From: Pseudomonas morbosilactucae
Lineage (GTDB): Bacteria > Pseudomonadota > Gammaproteobacteria > Pseudomonadales > Pseudomonadaceae
Assembly: GCF_023241715.1 (NCBI RefSeq)
Contig: NZ_JALQCW010000019.1
Span: forward strand, 1-64,000
Length of the DNA: 64,000 bases
Reading direction: 5' to 3'
The translations under genes and the position numbers were made by a program. Below, piece by piece: positions 52,598-61,821 of this stretch. The notes under the pieces are model-generated. The model searched no databases. It had not been told where the DNA came from and saw nothing but the letters and a program-made list of their open reading frames with translations. Each line of letters begins with the position of its first letter. The first letter of the stretch is position 1.

Positions 52598-54921
52598 CAA
52601 GAAAGACGTTTTTTAGCGCGGCTGCGCAGGCCCAGGTAAATCAGGCAGCTGACCATGGCCAGGCCCAGCACAGTCACCAGCAGCATCCACTGCGGGTTCT
52701 GCGAGAGCAGCCATTGCACCCGCTTGAACAGGCCCAGGTCACCGACGTAGTACTGGTCTTCAGCGACCAGGGAGGTGATCTGCTGGTCCTTGATGACGGC
52801 CAGGCTGCCCTGGATGGTGTCCTTGAATTGGTCACCGCCAATCAGCGCTGTCGTCGCGTCGGCCAAGGCCTCGGGTTTGCCGGCGGCAATCACCACCACG
52901 CTGCGCCCGGACTTGAGCGGCGACTCGAAGCCGGTCAGGTAGGTGCTGCTGTTGGCACCGGTGTAGGTCACTTGCAGCTGAGGTTTGCGTTGGTTGGCAC
53001 TTGGATCGGTGCTCAGCCAGTTGCGCACACGCAGGGTCAGGTCAGACAGCGAGAAGCGATGGCTGTCGCCGTTGTTGACGGCCGGCAGGCGATCGGCCCA
53101 CTCCTTCAACAGCGGCTGGTTGTCGCCCGAGGACAGCACCAGCAGGTCGCGGTCGGCCACGCTCTGCACGTCTTTGGCGCTGACCACTTTGACCGCGGCG
53201 GCCGGGTAGCCGCTGGCCTGGCCGAAGCGGCCGAGCACGGTCAGGTAGGCGCTCCATTCCGCCGGGCCGCTGCCGTCCGGCAGGACCACGGCGCTCTGCG
53301 ACAGGTCGGCCATACGGGTGAACGGGAAGCCGCTGTCGTTGAACACGCCGAGGTTGGGCAGGGCGATGTAGTGGTTGTAGGCGCTGAGGTCCAGGCTCGA
53401 TTCCGGGTCGATCATGCCGCGCATGTTGTCGATGATGATGTCCTGGCATTCGCCCTGTTTGACGTAGTCGAACATAAAGCGGAAATGCAGCTGGGACTGC
53501 GGCGTGGCCGTGCCCAGGGGAATCAGCGCGGTGGCCTCGCGTGGCAGGCTGGCGTCCTTCTTGAGCATCTCCAGCAGGTTGTCGCCGCCCTTGAGGTTGG
53601 TCACCGAGGGCAGGGGCATGGACTTGACGAAGGTGTCGTTGAAGCTGATCAGCAGCGACGAGTTGGTCGAGACCTGTTGCGGGGTGTAGCGGTACTTGAG
53701 GGTCAGCGGCACCCCGGATTCACGCCAGTTGAACAGGTCTGGCGGCAGGTTCAGCGGCACCGTGATATTGCCCGGGTTGTAGCCCGAGACATTGAGCTTG
53801 CCGGCCTCGATCAACTCGCCGATTTTCACCGGGCGATTGGTCGGCAGCCAGTTGGGCGCGTCGTACGGCTGGCGCGGGCTGATCGGGTCGAGCTTGTCGA
53901 TGACCACGCTGGAGCCGTCCAGGGCCTTGCCGCCCACGGCCACGGCCTGTGCCGCGATTTTGATTTCGGCGTCATCACGGCCGCTGACGATCAGCAATTT
54001 GCCGTGGGCGTCCCGGGGGTTGCTCACCAGGGTCAGGGTCGGGCCCTTGGCTGCCGGCACTTGGATGCCGTCCAGTTGCACGGCTTCCTTGGCGTTGACC
54101 AGAACGATGCCGTTACCTTCCTTCGGCAACTGGCCGAGGCTGGTGGGGAAGGTGGCGCCACGGTAGGCGGCGAGGGCGCCGATCCACGACGACAGGGCGC
54201 CGGCGGCTTCCAGGTTGGCCTGGCTCGGGGTGCTGGCGAAGACCACCGGCAGGTCGACCTGGCGCGAGTCGCGGCGATCGAAGAACGGCAGCGGCAGGAT
54301 CGACAGGTCGTCCTTGAGTTGCAGCTGGGCCACCTGGATCTTCAATTCACTGCTGTTGTTGATCTTGGCCCACAGGCTGCTGTGCTGCGGGTCTTCGCAA
54401 CCCATGTTGTAGTGGCCGATGAACTGCAGGCGCAGCCGGTTGAACTCGGTGATCAACTGCGGCGGGATCTGCACCAGTTGCTGCTGGGGCGTGCCGGCAC
54501 CGTCCTTGGGCAGGGCCAGGCTGGCGGCCACTTCGTCGTTGACCATGACGTTGATCTGCGACAGCTCGGCCAGCAGGGCCGGCGAATAGCTGTAGTTGAG
54601 CAACAGCTGGGCACCGGTTACCACCTGGTCGGCGCGGATGCCGAAGCTGACGCTGTCCGAGGCTTCGGTGCCTTGCAGGTTCATGGTGTCGCGCCGGCCC
54701 AACTGCTTGAGGGTCAGGCTGTATTCATTGCTGCCTACGGTCACTGGCGGCTGTTCCGCCGGGGCGCTGGCCGGGGCGACTGTGGCCGCGACAGGCGTGA
54801 CGGCGGTTTCGGCCCAGGCCATGGGCGTCAGGCTGCCCAGGCACAGGACGGACGAAGCCACGAGCAGGAAAGGCCGGCGGTTGTTGCGCGGTTCGGTGCT
54901 GGCGAATGAGATCGGCATCAT
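52597..54921 (-). CDS. bcsB: cyclic-di-GMP-linked cellulose synthase periplasmic subunit BcsB/WssC
   Basis: This 774-residue protein has a signal peptide (LLVASSVLCLGSLTPMAWAE), repeated periplasmic carbohydrate-binding and flavodoxin-like domains (e.g. LPLPFFDRRDSRQVDLPVVF, HFRFMFDYVKQGECQD) and a C-terminal transmembrane helix (about 745-765). It holds BcsA and guides the polymer through the periplasm. It overlaps bcsA by four bases (ATGATG at its start). Confidence 0.94.
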   Translation of the reverse strand: MMPISFASTEPRNNRRPFLLVASSVLCLGSLTPMAWAETAVTPVAATVAPASAPAEQPPVTVGSNEYSLTLKQLGRRDTMNLQGTEASDSVSFGIRADQVVTGAQLLLNYSYSPALLAELSQINVMVNDEVAASLALPKDGAGTPQQQLVQIPPQLITEFNRLRLQFIGHYNMGCEDPQHSSLWAKINNSSELKIQVAQLQLKDDLSILPLPFFDRRDSRQVDLPVVFASTPSQANLEAAGALSSWIGALAAYRGATFPTSLGQLPKEGNGIVLVNAKEAVQLDGIQVPAAKGPTLTLVSNPRDAHGKLLIVSGRDDAEIKIAAQAVAVGGKALDGSSVVIDKLDPISPRQPYDAPNWLPTNRPVKIGELIEAGKLNVSGYNPGNITVPLNLPPDLFNWRESGVPLTLKYRYTPQQVSTNSSLLISFNDTFVKSMPLPSVTNLKGGDNLLEMLKKDASLPREATALIPLGTATPQSQLHFRFMFDYVKQGECQDIIIDNMRGMIDPESSLDLSAYNHYIALPNLGVFNDSGFPFTRMADLSQSAVVLPDGSGPAEWSAYLTVLGRFGQASGYPAAAVKVVSAKDVQSVADRDLLVLSSGDNQPLLKEWADRLPAVNNGDSHRFSLSDLTLRVRNWLSTDPSANQRKPQLQVTYTGANSSTYLTGFESPLKSGRSVVVIAAGKPEALADATTALIGGDQFKDTIQGSLAVIKDQQITSLVAEDQYYVGDLGLFKRVQWLLSQNPQWMLLVTVLGLAMVSCLIYLGLRSRAKKRLS

Positions 54922-57140
54922 GACTTGTCCATAAGAGGTTCGAGCGGTTGCGAGGAGGTTTTGGCGGCGCTGCGCTGGCGTTTGTGGATCAGCGCGGCCT
55001 TGAACAGGCCCATGATGCCCACCAGGCCGATGGCGCTGACTTCACGCAGGGCGGAGAGCGGCGTATCGAGCTTGCCGTTGCCCCAACTGGCGGCCCAGGT
55101 GTCGGCCCGCGAGAAGGTCAGGCGCACCAGTTCGCTTTGTTCGCGCAGGGTCAGCGGGTCGAACTGGGCCCCGATGAAAGGCCCGTTGCTGAACACCACG
55201 GTGGTGTTGAAATCACTGGTCTTGGCGTTGCGGAACAGCGACACCCGAATCCGTTCGCCGCGGGCGATGCTCACCCCGTCCGGCAGCTTCAGGCCCAGCC
55301 CGCTTTGCGAGAAGTCCTGGGTTTCGCCGAGCACTTCGCTGCCGTCGGCACGGGTCACCTTGACCGGCAACGCGGCGCGAACCCTTGGCTCGGCGCGCAC
55401 TTGGCGGGTTTCCGAGGCCACCGCGACCGCGGCGCTGGTGATGATCAGGTTGTACACCGTCCAGGCCAGGTTGATCAGCACGGTGGTGGCGGTGCTCGGG
55501 TCGCCCCAGATCAACTGGTGGATACCGAAGCACAGGCCGGTGAGGTTCAGGGCCAGGATCACGATGTAGGGGCGGGCGAGCTTCCAGTCGAAGAACTCGC
55601 GGTCGATGATGCCGCCCTTGTCGGTGACGTTGAAGCCGCCGAACTTGGGGTTGATCAGGGCCATCAGCACCGGCGGCATGATGTACCAGGCCAGCACCGT
55701 CTCGTACACCTCGTTCCAGAACGAGTGGCGGAAGCGCCCCTGGATCTTCGAGTTGGTCATGCTGGCGTGGAACAAGTGCGGCAGCACATAGGCGGTGATC
55801 ATCAGCGCCGAGGCGTGGAAGATTTCAGCACCGAAAATCAGGTACGCCAGGGGCGCGGTGAGGAACACCAGGCGCGGCAAGCCATAGAAGAAGTGCAGCA
55901 TGGCGTTGGCGTAGCAGATGCGCTGGCCGAGGATCAGGCCCTTGCCGGTCAGCGGGTTGTCGGTGCGAAAGATCTGTGCCATGCCCCGGGCCCAGCGAAT
56001 CCGCTGGGCGATGTGCCGCGACAGGCTTTCAGTGGCCAGGCCGGCCGCCTGGGGGATGGCCAGGTAAGCGGTGTTGTAGCCGGCGCGGTTGAGCTTGAGC
56101 GCGGTGTGGGCGTCTTCGGTCACGGTCTCCACGGCCACGCCGCCGATCTCTTCCAGGGTGGTGCGGCGCAGGATGGCGCAGGACCCACAGAAGAAGGTGG
56201 CGTTCCACAGGTCGTTGCCGTCCTGCACCAGGCCGTAGAACAGCTCGCCCTCGTTGGGCACGGCGCGGAAGGTGTTGAGGTTTTTCTCGAACGGGTCCGG
56301 GGAGAAGAAGTAGTGCGGCGTTTGCAGCATCGCCAGCTTCGGATCCTTGAGGAACCAGCCCATGCCGATCTGCAGGAAGGAGCGGGTGGGCACGTGGTCG
56401 GCGTCGAACATGGCGATGTATTCGCCGTCGGTGACCTTGAGTGCGGCGTTGAGGTTACCCGCCTTGGCGTGATGGTTGTTGTCGCGGGTGATGTAGTTGA
56501 CGCCGATGCGCTGGCAGAAGTCGCGGAACTCGTCACGGCGACCGTCGTCGAGCACATGGACCCGCAGCTTGTCCTTGGGCCAGTCCATTGCCTGGGCGGC
56601 GAAGATGCTCAGTTTGACGATGCTCAGGGCTTCGTTATAGGTGGGGATGAACACGTCCACCGTGGGCCAGGTGTTCGGCTCGCCTTCCAGCAACGCCGGG
56701 CGGCGGTGCAGCGGCCAGGCCGTCTGCACATAGCCGAAGACCAGCACCACCAGGGCGTAGAACTCCGCCAGCACCAGGCCATAGCCGAAGAAGGCGTCGA
56801 GCCAGGTGTCGAAACCCAGGGTCGAGGTCAGGCGCCAGTACATGTAGCGCAGCGACGCGATCAGCGACAGCACGATCAGCGCGAGAATCGGCAGGCGCCC
56901 CGGCAGGCGCTTGATCAGCAGGGCCGAGCCGAAGCACAGCAGGGCGAAGAAACACTGGCTGTACAGGTCCAGCGGTGCGCTGATGGTGCTGATCAGCAGC
57001 AGCCCGGCAATCACCGAGCTGACAATGATCAGCGCCTGGCGCACGGGCTTGGGCCATTGGTTGATGCGGGCCAGCCAGGCGTTCACACGCACTTCGGTAC
57101 GCCCCTGGATGTGGGGCGTGAGGTTGGGGTCACCGGTCAT
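54918..57140 (-). CDS. bcsA: cellulose synthase catalytic subunit BcsA/WssB
   Basis: This 740-residue GT2 polymerase has transmembrane helices on both sides of the glycosyltransferase domain. D162 is in DVFIPTYNEA, the metal site is in MFDADHVPTRSF, TEDAHTALKL carries the base, and Q379-W383 (QRIRW) is the substrate-binding motif. The C-terminal PilZ domain (about 575-680) contains RAEPR and DFSQSGLGL, the c-di-GMP-binding residues, so activity should need c-di-GMP. UDP-glucose is the substrate. It overlaps wssA by four bases. Confidence 0.96.
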   Translation of the reverse strand: MTGDPNLTPHIQGRTEVRVNAWLARINQWPKPVRQALIIVSSVIAGLLLISTISAPLDLYSQCFFALLCFGSALLIKRLPGRLPILALIVLSLIASLRYMYWRLTSTLGFDTWLDAFFGYGLVLAEFYALVVLVFGYVQTAWPLHRRPALLEGEPNTWPTVDVFIPTYNEALSIVKLSIFAAQAMDWPKDKLRVHVLDDGRRDEFRDFCQRIGVNYITRDNNHHAKAGNLNAALKVTDGEYIAMFDADHVPTRSFLQIGMGWFLKDPKLAMLQTPHYFFSPDPFEKNLNTFRAVPNEGELFYGLVQDGNDLWNATFFCGSCAILRRTTLEEIGGVAVETVTEDAHTALKLNRAGYNTAYLAIPQAAGLATESLSRHIAQRIRWARGMAQIFRTDNPLTGKGLILGQRICYANAMLHFFYGLPRLVFLTAPLAYLIFGAEIFHASALMITAYVLPHLFHASMTNSKIQGRFRHSFWNEVYETVLAWYIMPPVLMALINPKFGGFNVTDKGGIIDREFFDWKLARPYIVILALNLTGLCFGIHQLIWGDPSTATTVLINLAWTVYNLIITSAAVAVASETRQVRAEPRVRAALPVKVTRADGSEVLGETQDFSQSGLGLKLPDGVSIARGERIRVSLFRNAKTSDFNTTVVFSNGPFIGAQFDPLTLREQSELVRLTFSRADTWAASWGNGKLDTPLSALREVSAIGLVGIMGLFKAALIHKRQRSAAKTSSQPLEPLMDKS

Positions 57141-58261
57141 GATGGAATGGACTCTTCCGTGTCTTGCAGCATGAGCAGTTCGCTAAGCGATCCTGCGATA
57201 TCGAGGATCTCTTGGCAGCCTCGGGTACTTGGGGTGTGCGCCAGCGGGTTGCGTTCGTAGGCCAGTGCCTCGCTGATGAAATGATCCTGGTGGACCACCC
57301 CCAGCAATTGGTTGCCGGCTCTTTTCTTCAACACTTCGGACATGTCGACGCTGAACGCGCGGCCATCGTCCAATTGGTTGATCACGTAATGGCACTGCGG
57401 TGGAGTGTCTTTTTGCAGGTAGGGTGCCAGCAGCCGGTCCATCTGGTTGAGGCTGGTGTAGGACGCGGCGTCGGGCAGGGCCACGATCAGCACCTGGTCG
57501 GCGATTTCCAGGGCTTGGCTCAGGTACGGCGTGGCGCCGGGCGGGGTGTCGATGATCACGGTGTCGTGTTCGCCCAGGCCCATGGCACTCAGATGGCGAC
57601 CCAGCCAGTAAGGGTCGGCTTCCATGTTCTGTTCCAGGCTGCGCCGCTGCTGTTCAGTGGCCACGCCATAGGGCAGGCACTGGCTGCGGGCAAAACCGCT
57701 GTGGGCGATGGCGCGCCAGGTGCTGGCGTTGTCGTTGGCCTGGATCAGCCCTGGCTGGTCGGCGCTGACGCCCAGGTGCAGGCACAGGGCATTTTGTGGG
57801 TCGAGGTCGACCGCCAGGGTCTGGCCGCCGCTGCGCTTCAGGGCACTGGCCAGGGCACCGGACAGAGTGGTCTTGCCCACGCCGCCTTTGCTCGAGACCA
57901 CGGCGATGACCTTGGCCTTGAGTATCGGACGTAGATGGGAAGTGGGGGACGACTGGCTGGTTTCACGCTTGTGCATGACTTCCGCCAACAGGCTGCCCAG
58001 GGCCGTGCTCGACGCGGCTGCCACCGGGGCTGCAATGGGCTCGGAAACCACCAGGGTCAGGTGCGCCGGTGCCGGCTCGACCGGGGTGGCGACCGGCTGC
58101 GGGGTGCTGGCTTGGGCTACCGCGACCACCAGCGGCTCGGGCGGCTTGACCGCGACCGGAGGCTCTTCGATGTAGTCGTAGGTGTGCTCGATTTCTCTGT
58201 AACTGTCCGCGCTGGCCCCGAACCGGCTAAACAGGTTCGTAATATCGTCCGAACGATGCAT
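57137..58261 (-). CDS. wssA: MinD/ParA-like ATPase of the cellulose operon (BcsQ-like WssA)
   Basis: This 374-residue protein has a deviant Walker A at residues 125-131 (KGGVGKT), VDLDPQNALCLHLGV and TPPGATPYLS. It resembles BcsQ/YhjQ, which places the cellulose machine in the cell. A roughly 115-residue N-terminal extension begins DDITNLFSRFGASADSYREI and continues Pro/Ala-rich. Its start is like that of BcsP proteins, so a BcsP-BcsQ fusion is suggested. It is the first gene, with AAGGGA before the ATG. Confidence 0.9.
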   Translation of the reverse strand: MHRSDDITNLFSRFGASADSYREIEHTYDYIEEPPVAVKPPEPLVVAVAQASTPQPVATPVEPAPAHLTLVVSEPIAAPVAAASSTALGSLLAEVMHKRETSQSSPTSHLRPILKAKVIAVVSSKGGVGKTTLSGALASALKRSGGQTLAVDLDPQNALCLHLGVSADQPGLIQANDNASTWRAIAHSGFARSQCLPYGVATEQQRRSLEQNMEADPYWLGRHLSAMGLGEHDTVIIDTPPGATPYLSQALEIADQVLIVALPDAASYTSLNQMDRLLAPYLQKDTPPQCHYVINQLDDGRAFSVDMSEVLKKRAGNQLLGVVHQDHFISEALAYERNPLAHTPSTRGCQEILDIAGSLSELLMLQDTEESIPS

Positions 58262-58846
58262 GTGATTATCCCTTGGGGTCTTGAGCAGGTTTCGTCAAAA
58301 AGAAGGGACAAATGTTTGCCCGAACGCACGCGTCCTTGTCTTTTGGTATTGCTGGTTCCATTGATGGCAATGTAATACCGTCATTATTCTGTTGTCTATT
58401 TGATTTTCTTTCTGTGGTGTTCTTTTTTTGACGTTATTTTGGCGCCTAGAATTCCCAAAACCTTTGGCTTTGCCTATATAGCCTTGAAAGCATTGGTCTA
58501 AAGCGCTTGGTCGGTGGCGCTGGCGGTCGTATTGTGCCGCGAATCGTTCGTCGGAAGTTGATTTGGATCCAATCTATCGGGAGCAATCGACGCCGGAAAA
58601 TGCAGTTTTCGACCCATCCTCTGATATCGGCGGCGTTTTGGCGTTGTTTAGGTGATGCCCTGATAGGCGCGCAGAAGGCATCTTCTTTGAGGCACTCTGT
58701 GTCAATCGCGACACTTTTTTATACGCATTTGTGCCGAACGGCGGGTGTGGCTCAATCCAAAGCATGGCGCAGTGCTGTGGCAGAACCCTGACAATGGCCA
58801 AGTGCTGGTTACTTGGCGTGATGACTTCCCATTATAGAGAGCCTTG
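58262..58846. other. AT-rich intergenic region upstream of wssA
   Basis: About 585 bp without convincing genes separates divergent wssA and the RNase T2 gene. It is AT-rich compared with its neighbours, with long T and A runs near 58380-58440. It must carry the promoter of the wss operon and that of the RNase gene. Two frames of 94 and 75 residues in opposite directions overlap here and lack ribosome sites, so they are not called. No strong palindrome or repeat was found. Confidence 0.6.
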
Positions 58847-59494
58847 ATGAAGACACTGTGGAGAATGGCGCTGTTCGTCGCCTTGGCATTCAACCTGGCA
58901 GCCCCGAGCCAGGCGCGGTCGCAGACTGAGGCGGTGGCGGGGGTTTTTGACTATTACCTGCTGAGCTTGTCGTGGTCGCCGACCTTCTGTTTGAGCCAGC
59001 CGCAAAACCCCCAGTGCCTGGGCAAGGGGTATGGGTTTGTCCTGCATGGCCTGTGGCCGCAATACGCTGCCGGTGGCTGGCCCCAGTCCTGCCCGCCCTT
59101 GACCGGGTTGAGTCGTGAGGCGAGAGCCAAAGGTTTGACGTTGTTCCCCACTGCCCGCTTGTTGCAGCACGAATGGAAAAAGCACGGCACTTGCAGCGGC
59201 CTGACGCCCCTGGATTATCTGGAGGTCACCGACAAAGCTTTGGCGGTGGTGCAGATCCCCGAGGCGTTGCAGCCGTCCGACCAGGTGCGTTACCTGGAGG
59301 CCCGTGAAGTGGTGCGGTTGTTCCGTCAAAGTAACCCGCAACTGGCCGAGAATGGCCTGGCCGTGGTGTGTCGCGGGCCTGAGCTTTCCGAGGTGCGCGT
59401 GTGCCTGACCCGCGACCTGGATTTTGGCCCGTGCGGCCGTGGCGTGAAAAACCAGTGTCGCAGCGGTCCGATTCGCTTGCCGCCAGTGCGTTGA
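58847..59494 (+). CDS. secreted T2-family ribonuclease
   Basis: This 215-residue protein has a signal peptide (MALFVALAFNLAAPSQA). Both T2 active-site blocks are present, with H67 in VLHGLWPQY and H108 and H113 in HEWKKHGTC. Several Cys can form disulfides. It should cut RNA in the periplasm or outside, similar to E. coli RNase I. The ATG at 58847 is preceded by GAGAG. It is a single gene. Confidence 0.92.
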   Translation: MKTLWRMALFVALAFNLAAPSQARSQTEAVAGVFDYYLLSLSWSPTFCLSQPQNPQCLGKGYGFVLHGLWPQYAAGGWPQSCPPLTGLSREARAKGLTLFPTARLLQHEWKKHGTCSGLTPLDYLEVTDKALAVVQIPEALQPSDQVRYLEAREVVRLFRQSNPQLAENGLAVVCRGPELSEVRVCLTRDLDFGPCGRGVKNQCRSGPIRLPPVR

Positions 59495-59520
59495 CGGTTG
59501 CCTTGAGCCAGGGTGAGGCG

Positions 59521-59561
59521 TGTCGGCGATGGCGTCGTTTGCTGGGGCGCCATCATCGACA
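59521..59561. terminator. hairpin between convergent genes
   Basis: A 14-bp stem with two mismatches (TGTCGGCGATGGCG with CGCCATCATCGACA) and a 13-base loop lies between the RNase gene and the DapA-like gene, which converge. There is no clear T-run. Confidence 0.55.
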
Positions 59562-59570
59562 AGGGAGCGC

Positions 59571-60482
59571 CTAAAGACTGGCGCTGGCCGGGTAGGGCAT
59601 GGCTGAAGGGATGTGCCTGTCCGGAGTGGGGTTCAGCAGTGCCTGCAGGCGTTCCACGGTGGCGGGCAGGCAGCCTTGCATCGGTGCGCGCAATTCATCG
59701 CCGATCAGGCCCTGGAGTGCCAGGGCACTTTTCACCACCGCCGGGTTGGGTTCGCTGAACAGGTGCCGAATCAGCGGCAGCAGTTCGAAGAAGGTGGCCC
59801 GCGCCGCACTCAGTTGCTGGGCCTCGACCTGGTGCTGCAAACGCACGAACAGCGCCGGGCTGACCTGGGCCGAGGCGGCAATCGCGCCAGTGGCCCCCAG
59901 GCACAAGGCGTTGAACACCTGTTGGTCTTCACCGCACAGCACGTCCACGTCGCCACTGGCCAGCAGCGCCAGGGTGTTGTCCAGATTGCCCCCGCAGTCC
60001 TTGATTGCCACGATCCGTGGGTGACGCACGATGTTCAGCAGGGTGCTGATGTGGAACGTGGTGCCGGTGCGATACGGAATGTCATAGAGAATCAGCGGCA
60101 CGCTGGAGGCGTCGGCCACGGTCGTGAAGAAGGTTTCCAGGGCGGCCTGGGAGGGCCGGATGTAATAGGGTGCCGGCACCAACAGCCCGGCCACCGGGCG
60201 TTCGAGGATGGCGCGCTGCATGGCCAGCAGGTCGTCCAGGTGGTTGCCGGCCAGGCCCATCACCACTTGCCGGGGTGGCGCCAGCTCCAGCACGGCGTCG
60301 AGCACTGCCAATTGTTCGGCCTTGCTCAGGGCGGCGGCCTCGCCGGTGGTGCCGCAGACCACCAACCCGGCCACGCCGCTGTCCAGCAGGTGCGCGGTCA
60401 GGCGCCGGAGCGCGGGAAAGTCGATGGCGCCCGCACTGAACGGCGTGACGATAGGGACCCAGATACCTTGAAACGATGACAT
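59571..60482 (-). CDS. dihydrodipicolinate-synthase-family aldolase/lyase
   Basis: This 303-residue TIM-barrel protein of the DapA family has the Schiff-base K161 in AIKDCGGN, Y137 in YDIPYRTG and the GTTGE threonine pair. The catalytic set is that of 4-hydroxy-tetrahydrodipicolinate synthase. The isolated position suggests a paralogue rather than the main lysine gene, perhaps acting on another 2-oxo acid aldol. It stands alone with no lysine genes near. Confidence 0.87.
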   Translation of the reverse strand: MSSFQGIWVPIVTPFSAGAIDFPALRRLTAHLLDSGVAGLVVCGTTGEAAALSKAEQLAVLDAVLELAPPRQVVMGLAGNHLDDLLAMQRAILERPVAGLLVPAPYYIRPSQAALETFFTTVADASSVPLILYDIPYRTGTTFHISTLLNIVRHPRIVAIKDCGGNLDNTLALLASGDVDVLCGEDQQVFNALCLGATGAIAASAQVSPALFVRLQHQVEAQQLSAARATFFELLPLIRHLFSEPNPAVVKSALALQGLIGDELRAPMQGCLPATVERLQALLNPTPDRHIPSAMPYPASASL

Positions 60483-60770
60483 GCGTATTCTCCTGAAGGT
60501 TGACCGTTTGGGTCGCCGCCAGAAGAGAAGAGGGAGGTCAGCAGGGGGGAAGGGTGTCCGTCGCGCTGGTGGTCCTGTCAGCTCATCTGACGGGACACAG
60601 CGCCCCGATCACATGAGCGACTGTTTCTTCGATTTAGAGGTGCAAGCCACGCGAACCCGGGCCTTGGCAATCAAGCCAATGGCGCAAAGGTCAAGGTCGC
60701 GAACGAAGGTCATAAAGGCCGGCACACTCGGAAATCAGGCGCACAGTTTTAAAAGTCGGCGGCGATTTTG

Positions 60771-61718
60771 TCAATCGCGAAATACCGAGAATGCCGCGCC
60801 CATGCGCCCATTGTGTTTGGCCTGGTACAGCAGCCGATCAACCTGCTCGACAAAGCCCAGGGCCGAGCCGTCGGCGGTGGCCTCCGTGGTGCCTACGCCG
60901 AGGCTCAGGGTCAGCAGGTTGGAGACGCTTGAGGCTTCATGGGTGATTTGTTGTTGGCGAATCAGGTGCAGGCATTTGTCCGCCACCTGGCGCGCGGCCT
61001 CGCCATCGGTTTCCGGCAGCAGCCAGACAAACTCTTCACCGCCGATGCGGGCGATAAAGTCCCGGGGCCGATTGGCCGCCTGTGCCAGCGTCTGGGCCAC
61101 GCGGCGCAGGCAGTCGTCGCCCTGGATATGGCCGTAGCGGTCGTTGTACTGCTTGAAATAATCGATATCCAGCATGATCAGGCTCAGCGGCAGGCCGGTG
61201 CGTTGGGCGCTGGTCCATTCGCGCGCCAGCACGGTGTCGAACATGCGTCGGTTGGCGATGCCGGTCAGACCGTCCTGGAAGGAATACTCCTCCAGCTGTT
61301 TCTGCAGGCGCAGCAGATGTTCCTCGGTCTTCTTGCGTTCGCTGATATCGAACATGAAGCCGATCAGCGCCTGCACCTCGCCGTCCTTGCGCTCCACGTG
61401 CACCACATCGCGAATCCACACGTAGTCGCCGTCCCGGGTCAGGGCCCGGTAGTCGGCTTCGTGGTCGATGCCAGCCCGGGACTGGGACACGCAGAACTCC
61501 ACCACATAGTCGCGATCGTCCGGGTGCATGCGCTCCACCCAGTCATTGACCCCGAGCCAGCTGTCCTGGGGCCAGCCCAGCAGGCGTTCGATCTGTGGGC
61601 CGATGTAGCTGAAGGTCATGGTCTTCCAGTCGATGCGCCAGGGAATCGCCTGTGTGGACTCCAGCAGGGTCTTGTAGACATCGCTGTCGGGTTCGGCAGT
61701 AGGAATGGCGGAGCTCAT
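60771..61718 (-). CDS. PAS-GGDEF diguanylate cyclase
   Basis: This 315-residue protein has an N-terminal PAS/PAC module (about residues 20-130, WRIDWKTMTFSYIGPQIERL and GFMFDISERKKTEE). A GGDEF domain follows with an intact GGEEF at 226-230 and an I-site RxxD (RPRD) five residues before it. It should make c-di-GMP and be inhibited by product. The start is taken at ATG 61718 (MSSAIPTAEPD). The wss operon with its PilZ synthase lies 2.5 kb away on the same strand, so it could be a local activator. The link is inference from distance. Confidence 0.88.
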   Translation of the reverse strand: MSSAIPTAEPDSDVYKTLLESTQAIPWRIDWKTMTFSYIGPQIERLLGWPQDSWLGVNDWVERMHPDDRDYVVEFCVSQSRAGIDHEADYRALTRDGDYVWIRDVVHVERKDGEVQALIGFMFDISERKKTEEHLLRLQKQLEEYSFQDGLTGIANRRMFDTVLAREWTSAQRTGLPLSLIMLDIDYFKQYNDRYGHIQGDDCLRRVAQTLAQAANRPRDFIARIGGEEFVWLLPETDGEAARQVADKCLHLIRQQQITHEASSVSNLLTLSLGVGTTEATADGSALGFVEQVDRLLYQAKHNGRMGAAFSVFRD

Positions 61719-61821
61719 GACGGTCGGGGCCTCGGCGCGAAAAAAAACAGCCGCAGCATGGCGGCGATGCGCCGGGCGAATCAAGGCCTATTGCCAGCGA
61801 GGCGACGGACGCACCCCGGGC

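Noticed and set aside
52714..54909. 731-residue plus-strand open frame across bcsB
   Set aside because: Antisense shadow of bcsB.
58507..58801. Two overlapping opposite small frames in the wssA upstream region
   Set aside because: No ribosome sites, no family, low coding character; the region is AT-rich and regulatory.
60483..60770. Hairpin near 60572-60596 as a riboswitch or small RNA
   Set aside because: Only a short imperfect stem (GTCCTGTCAG with CTGACGGGAC) with no T-run or conserved motif. The 288-bp gap otherwise shows nothing I can support.
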